A program made the translations under genes and the position numbers. From positions 28,181-44,893 of the forward strand of contig MU070141.1 of the NCBI GenBank assembly GCA_002284615.2: a stretch of DNA of 16,713 bases, written 5' to 3'. This stretch comes from Dunaliella salina. Taxonomy: Eukaryota; Chlorophyta; Chlorophyceae; Chlamydomonadales; Dunaliellaceae. Below the pieces are notes generated by a model, which saw only the letters and a program-made list of their open reading frames with translations, did no database searches and was not told the DNA's origin. This document shows, one piece after another, positions 14,515 to 16,713 of the stretch (position 1 is its first letter; the number at the start of each line of letters is the position of its first letter).

Positions 14515-14837
14515 AAAGAAAAGAAAAACTACGGAGGCAGAGAAACTTTTCCTACATCAAGTAAGGAAAAGGAGGCACATTGGCTCATAAAGAGTCGTGA
14601 GCCCCCTCCACCACAAGGTATGAGTGGAGACATGCTAATGGGGATCTGGAGGGATATTACAAGCACCTGGCCCTAGAACCTGGCTGTGGGAAGTACTTCT
14701 GTTTTTGACAGCATGACGTGTGGAAAAAAGTTTGTGGGCATATTGAACAGAATGGGCATAAAGTTTATGAGCAAGCTTAGTGGCATGCTGGTGATCCAGT
14801 CCTAGTTGTTTGAATGTTTCAGGGTGTGCTCAGTACA
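14515..14837 (-). mobile_element. LINE-E copy 2: 3' end of an RLE-type LINE
   Basis: On the minus strand the frame stays open for most of the fragment: HPETFKQLGLDHQHATKLAH, KLYAHSVQYAHKLFSTRHAV, then GACNIPPDPH and TAG. It continues into a 3' UTR containing CTGCCTCCGTAG and a TTTCTTTTCTTT tail. The block LA-x-KL-xxH-(S/A)VQ...TRHA and the terminal PPDPH match LINE-A (AIQ...NTRHALCFQ, NPPDPH). The upstream end reads TMY with a stop, like the GTIY motif of LINE-A, and then enters the GTT microsatellite. It is collinear with LINE-E copy 1. Confidence 0.78.
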
Positions 14838-14853
14838 TTGTTGTTGCTGCTGC

Positions 14854-14932
<79 letters not shown>

Positions 14933-14942
14933 GTTGTTCTCG

Positions 14943-15001
<59 letters not shown>

Positions 15002-15046
15002 AATGTTGTTGTCGTTGTTGTCATGGTCGATGTTGTCGTTGTTGTC
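14838..15046. repeat. GTT/AAC trinucleotide microsatellite
   Basis: About 209 bp of GTT with scattered GCT, TCG and ATG variants. It abuts LINE-E copy 2 at the GTIY position. Translations are homopolymers (Val, Leu, Cys, Thr by frame) and are artefacts. Confidence 0.97.
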
Positions 15047-15499
15047 TACACTTGTTCGTTAAAGGGAGATAGCAATGTCCCAATAGACTTGGCAAGAGAC
15101 AAGAAAACACAAACAAGGCAAGAGACTGTCTGCTAACGCGGAAAGACTGTGCAAGTGTTCGGATGCACAATTGGAGCAAAAGTAATGGAGGGGAGCAGGA
15201 GAAGAAAGTTAGCCTCTTCAAGGGAGGCATTGGCACACATTGTTTACCCAGCCAGAGACTAGGGTCGCTCCAAAGCCTTACGCTTAAGACAGCCATAAAA
15301 GCTAAAAGTTTCCTAGAGCAGGGCCCAGGCCACGAGCATGAAAAGTTCAAACAAGACGTCTAACCACTAAGCCATCATGGTTATCTACAGCTGTAAAAGG
15401 GTGATCAAGAGTTAAAGATTTGCCAAGTGGGACGGCCTCCCTTGACAGGTAAAAAAGTCTCAAAATCCTGCTATGATGATGTTGGTTCCTTCGAGATGT
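15047..15499. other. Unassigned stretch with a tRNA-like A box
   Basis: No gene recognised. Short open frames on both strands lack motifs. The only notable feature is the Pol III A-box-like sequence on the minus strand near 15360-15374. Confidence 0.4.
15300..15385 (-). ncRNA. Possible tRNA-derived SINE or tRNA pseudogene fragment
   Basis: On the minus strand, TGGCTTAGTGGTTAG (15374-15360) is an excellent match to the Pol III A box TRGYNNARNNGG. Downstream at the expected distance is only CCTGGGCCCTG, a poor B box, and the acceptor stem cannot be paired. It could be an old SINE head. It is not collinear with the SINE at 4087-4385. Confidence 0.3.
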
Positions 15500-16090
15500 G
15501 ATCATCAGTGAACCTTAGTTTCACCATAGCATTGAGGGCACACAGGCAGGCAACCCACCATGTCCTAGGTTACACCTGGTTGTTAAACCTAGGACAGGGA
15601 AGCATCAGCAGCCAGACACGGATGAGAAGCACCCTAACACCACCAGGCAGGTTCTCAGCTAGGACTTGAAGCCGTGAGCACGGGGACATGACCAGCAGAC
15701 GTGTCCTCTCTGCTGGAGGGCTCGAACAGAAGAGCAAGCCGCATTTGCTGTACTCCACCCATATTTACACACTGAGCCTCTAGCCTATGGGATACCATGG
15801 CCGCCCGCCCCTGGGATCCCATGTACACATGCATCCTACGTAGGAGCAAGCGCCATCAGATCTTTTTCCACCTATTGTTCCACCGGATCCCCCACACCTT
15901 GCGGATGTGACTTGGGAGGTCCATGAGCAGCTGGTTGGCATAAAGGGGCTGGGTCAGGCGCTGATAAGGAAAACGAAGCGAGGTTTATGGCAGTGCAGGC
16001 ACCTTGGTGCCAGGTGCTTGCCTTGCAGCGCAGTTTGTGGAGAACTGGATTGTTGTAACCCGCCTCACCGTGAAGCTCCGTGAAGAGAGG
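15500..16090 (-). mobile_element. LINE-F: degenerate reverse-transcriptase-associated C-terminus
   Basis: On the minus strand, across frames, it reads VRRVTTIQFSTNCAARQ, LPSHIRKVWGIRWNNRWKK, a stop, WRLLLRRMHV, then KCGLLFCSSPPAERTRLL, LAENLPGGV, VWLLMLPCP and WWVACLCALNAM. It resembles a C-terminal region common after RT domains in algal retroelements, which I recall as VWRLPWDNxxKE-xxWRL, a CxCG finger, HHFWDCPVA and a VWLL...W-VVCLAAL-AM tail. The finger is damaged and stops and frameshifts are present. The family match is from memory and moderate. Confidence 0.5.
15561..15596. repeat. Inverted repeat, 11-bp arms, 14-nt loop
   Basis: TGTCCTAGGTT (15561-15571) and AACCTAGGACA (15586-15596) are perfect arms within the LINE-F remnant. 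Confidence 0.9.
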
Positions 16091-16713
16091 CTGAGGTGGC
16101 CATGGGTGGTGTGTCAATTGAGAGGCTCTAGAGAGCTCCCATACCACCCTTGACTCCTGCATTGGCTCAACCATTAGCTCTGCGTGCTGTTAACACTGCT
16201 GCAGAATAAGAGGTTGGTTGGAATGGTCCAGCCAGGCTGTGTCCTCCAAAATGGCACGGATGGCTTGTGCTTGCTGCTGCTAGCAGCAGCGCTGCTGCTG
16301 CTGCTGGAGCTGATAACCCTACTGGAGGCACCCCCTCCTCACGGAGGGTAGGGGCCTTCCTTGAGGAAGGCTAGGCAAAAAGCAACTCTCCAGGAAGTGC
16401 AAGCTGGGTCATGAGACTGTGCACAGACATTTATATGAACTCAAGCATCCCAACGCACAAGGTGGGGACTGGAACCAGGGGCTGAGAGGCGGAGTTGTGA
16501 TGAGGGTTCCTCAAGGAAGGGTGGTGGCTTCCTCGCGGAGGGTTTGCTGAAGCAGAGCTCAGAGAAGTGCAGCTGAAATGAAGTGGCCTTTTCCCCTTTA
16601 CATATGAATGTTGTGCACGTACACAGCTGGCATATGCTGGAACAACCAAAGCAACGGCCAGGGCAACCTCTGCTTGGTGGCGATGGCCCTCATTTCTCGT
16701 TGCAGAAATCCTA
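16091..16713. other. Unassigned right edge with short palindromes and CTG runs
   Basis: No gene recognised. A perfect palindrome GCTGCTGCTAGCAGCAGC (16273-16290) is followed by a CTG run to 16306. A second inverted repeat, GCCTTCCT-TG-AGGAAGGC, is at 16354-16371. CTCACGGAGGG (16329) and CTCGCGGAGGG (16532), each near TTCCT/AAGGAAG text, suggest a degenerate repeat of about 200 bp. The last bases, TTCTCGTTGCAG then AAATCCTA, could be a splice acceptor, but nothing downstream can test it. Confidence 0.4.

Noticed and set aside
14500..14837. Target duplication around LINE-E copy 2 (CTCA-like words)
   Set aside because: Only 5-6 bases match and the spacing is inconsistent with the tail edge.
14806..15136. 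Open frames of poly-Val, poly-Leu, poly-Cys and poly-Thr
   Set aside because: They are direct translations of the GTT/AAC microsatellite in different frames, with no unique coding sequence.

Overview
The window looks like nuclear DNA of a eukaryote, most likely a green alga. It holds a spliced gene end with GT/AG junctions, no bacterial operon structure, simple-sequence repeats, and many decayed non-LTR retrotransposons (LINEs). The LINE ends pair an RNase H domain with an R2-type restriction-like endonuclease (RLE), an architecture I associate with green-algal Dualen/RandI-like elements. The phylum is an inference, and no species can be named. All family assignments come from reading motifs by eye, without a search.

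The only host gene I can support is at the left edge on the + strand: the last two exons of an NRDE2 homologue (64-236 and 1201-1325), separated by a 964-bp intron. The rest is mainly a graveyard of transposable elements. Arbitrary family labels are used here. LINE-A, LINE-D and LINE-E all have RLE-type C-termini. LINE-C and LINE-F are other reverse-transcriptase-associated C-termini.

Layout. 1.9-5.98 kb: LINE-D copy 1 (minus), interrupted twice. Interruption one is a LINE-C copy (minus, 3036-5628, 11-bp target duplication). It contains a LINE-A copy (+, about 3237-5159), which contains a tRNA-derived SINE (4087-4385, 13-bp duplication). Interruption two is a short inverted-repeat element (about 2146-2582) containing a second, 5'-truncated LINE-A copy (2231-2506, 11-bp duplication). 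6.56-7.05 kb: LINE-E copy (minus). 7.83-8.35 kb: ATGCA-rich minisatellite. 8.56-11.22 kb: several partial LINE-C copies (minus), split by a DNA transposon (8752-10044) that carries a fold-back element (8832-9446). 12.02-13.72 kb: LINE-D copy 2 (+), split by a 686-bp inverted-repeat element with CATTA duplications. 14.1-15.05 kb: a LINE-A 3' fragment, a LINE-E copy and a large GTT microsatellite. 15.5-16.1 kb: LINE-F remnant (minus).

In several nests, removing the inserted element and one target copy rejoins the host element, twice in frame, which independently supports the boundaries. The most interesting signals are this stack of datable insertions, a SINE whose 3' tail resembles that of the LINE it landed in, and two unclassified short DNA elements. 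I found no intact transposase, no complete LINE, no CRISPR array and no other convincing host gene.
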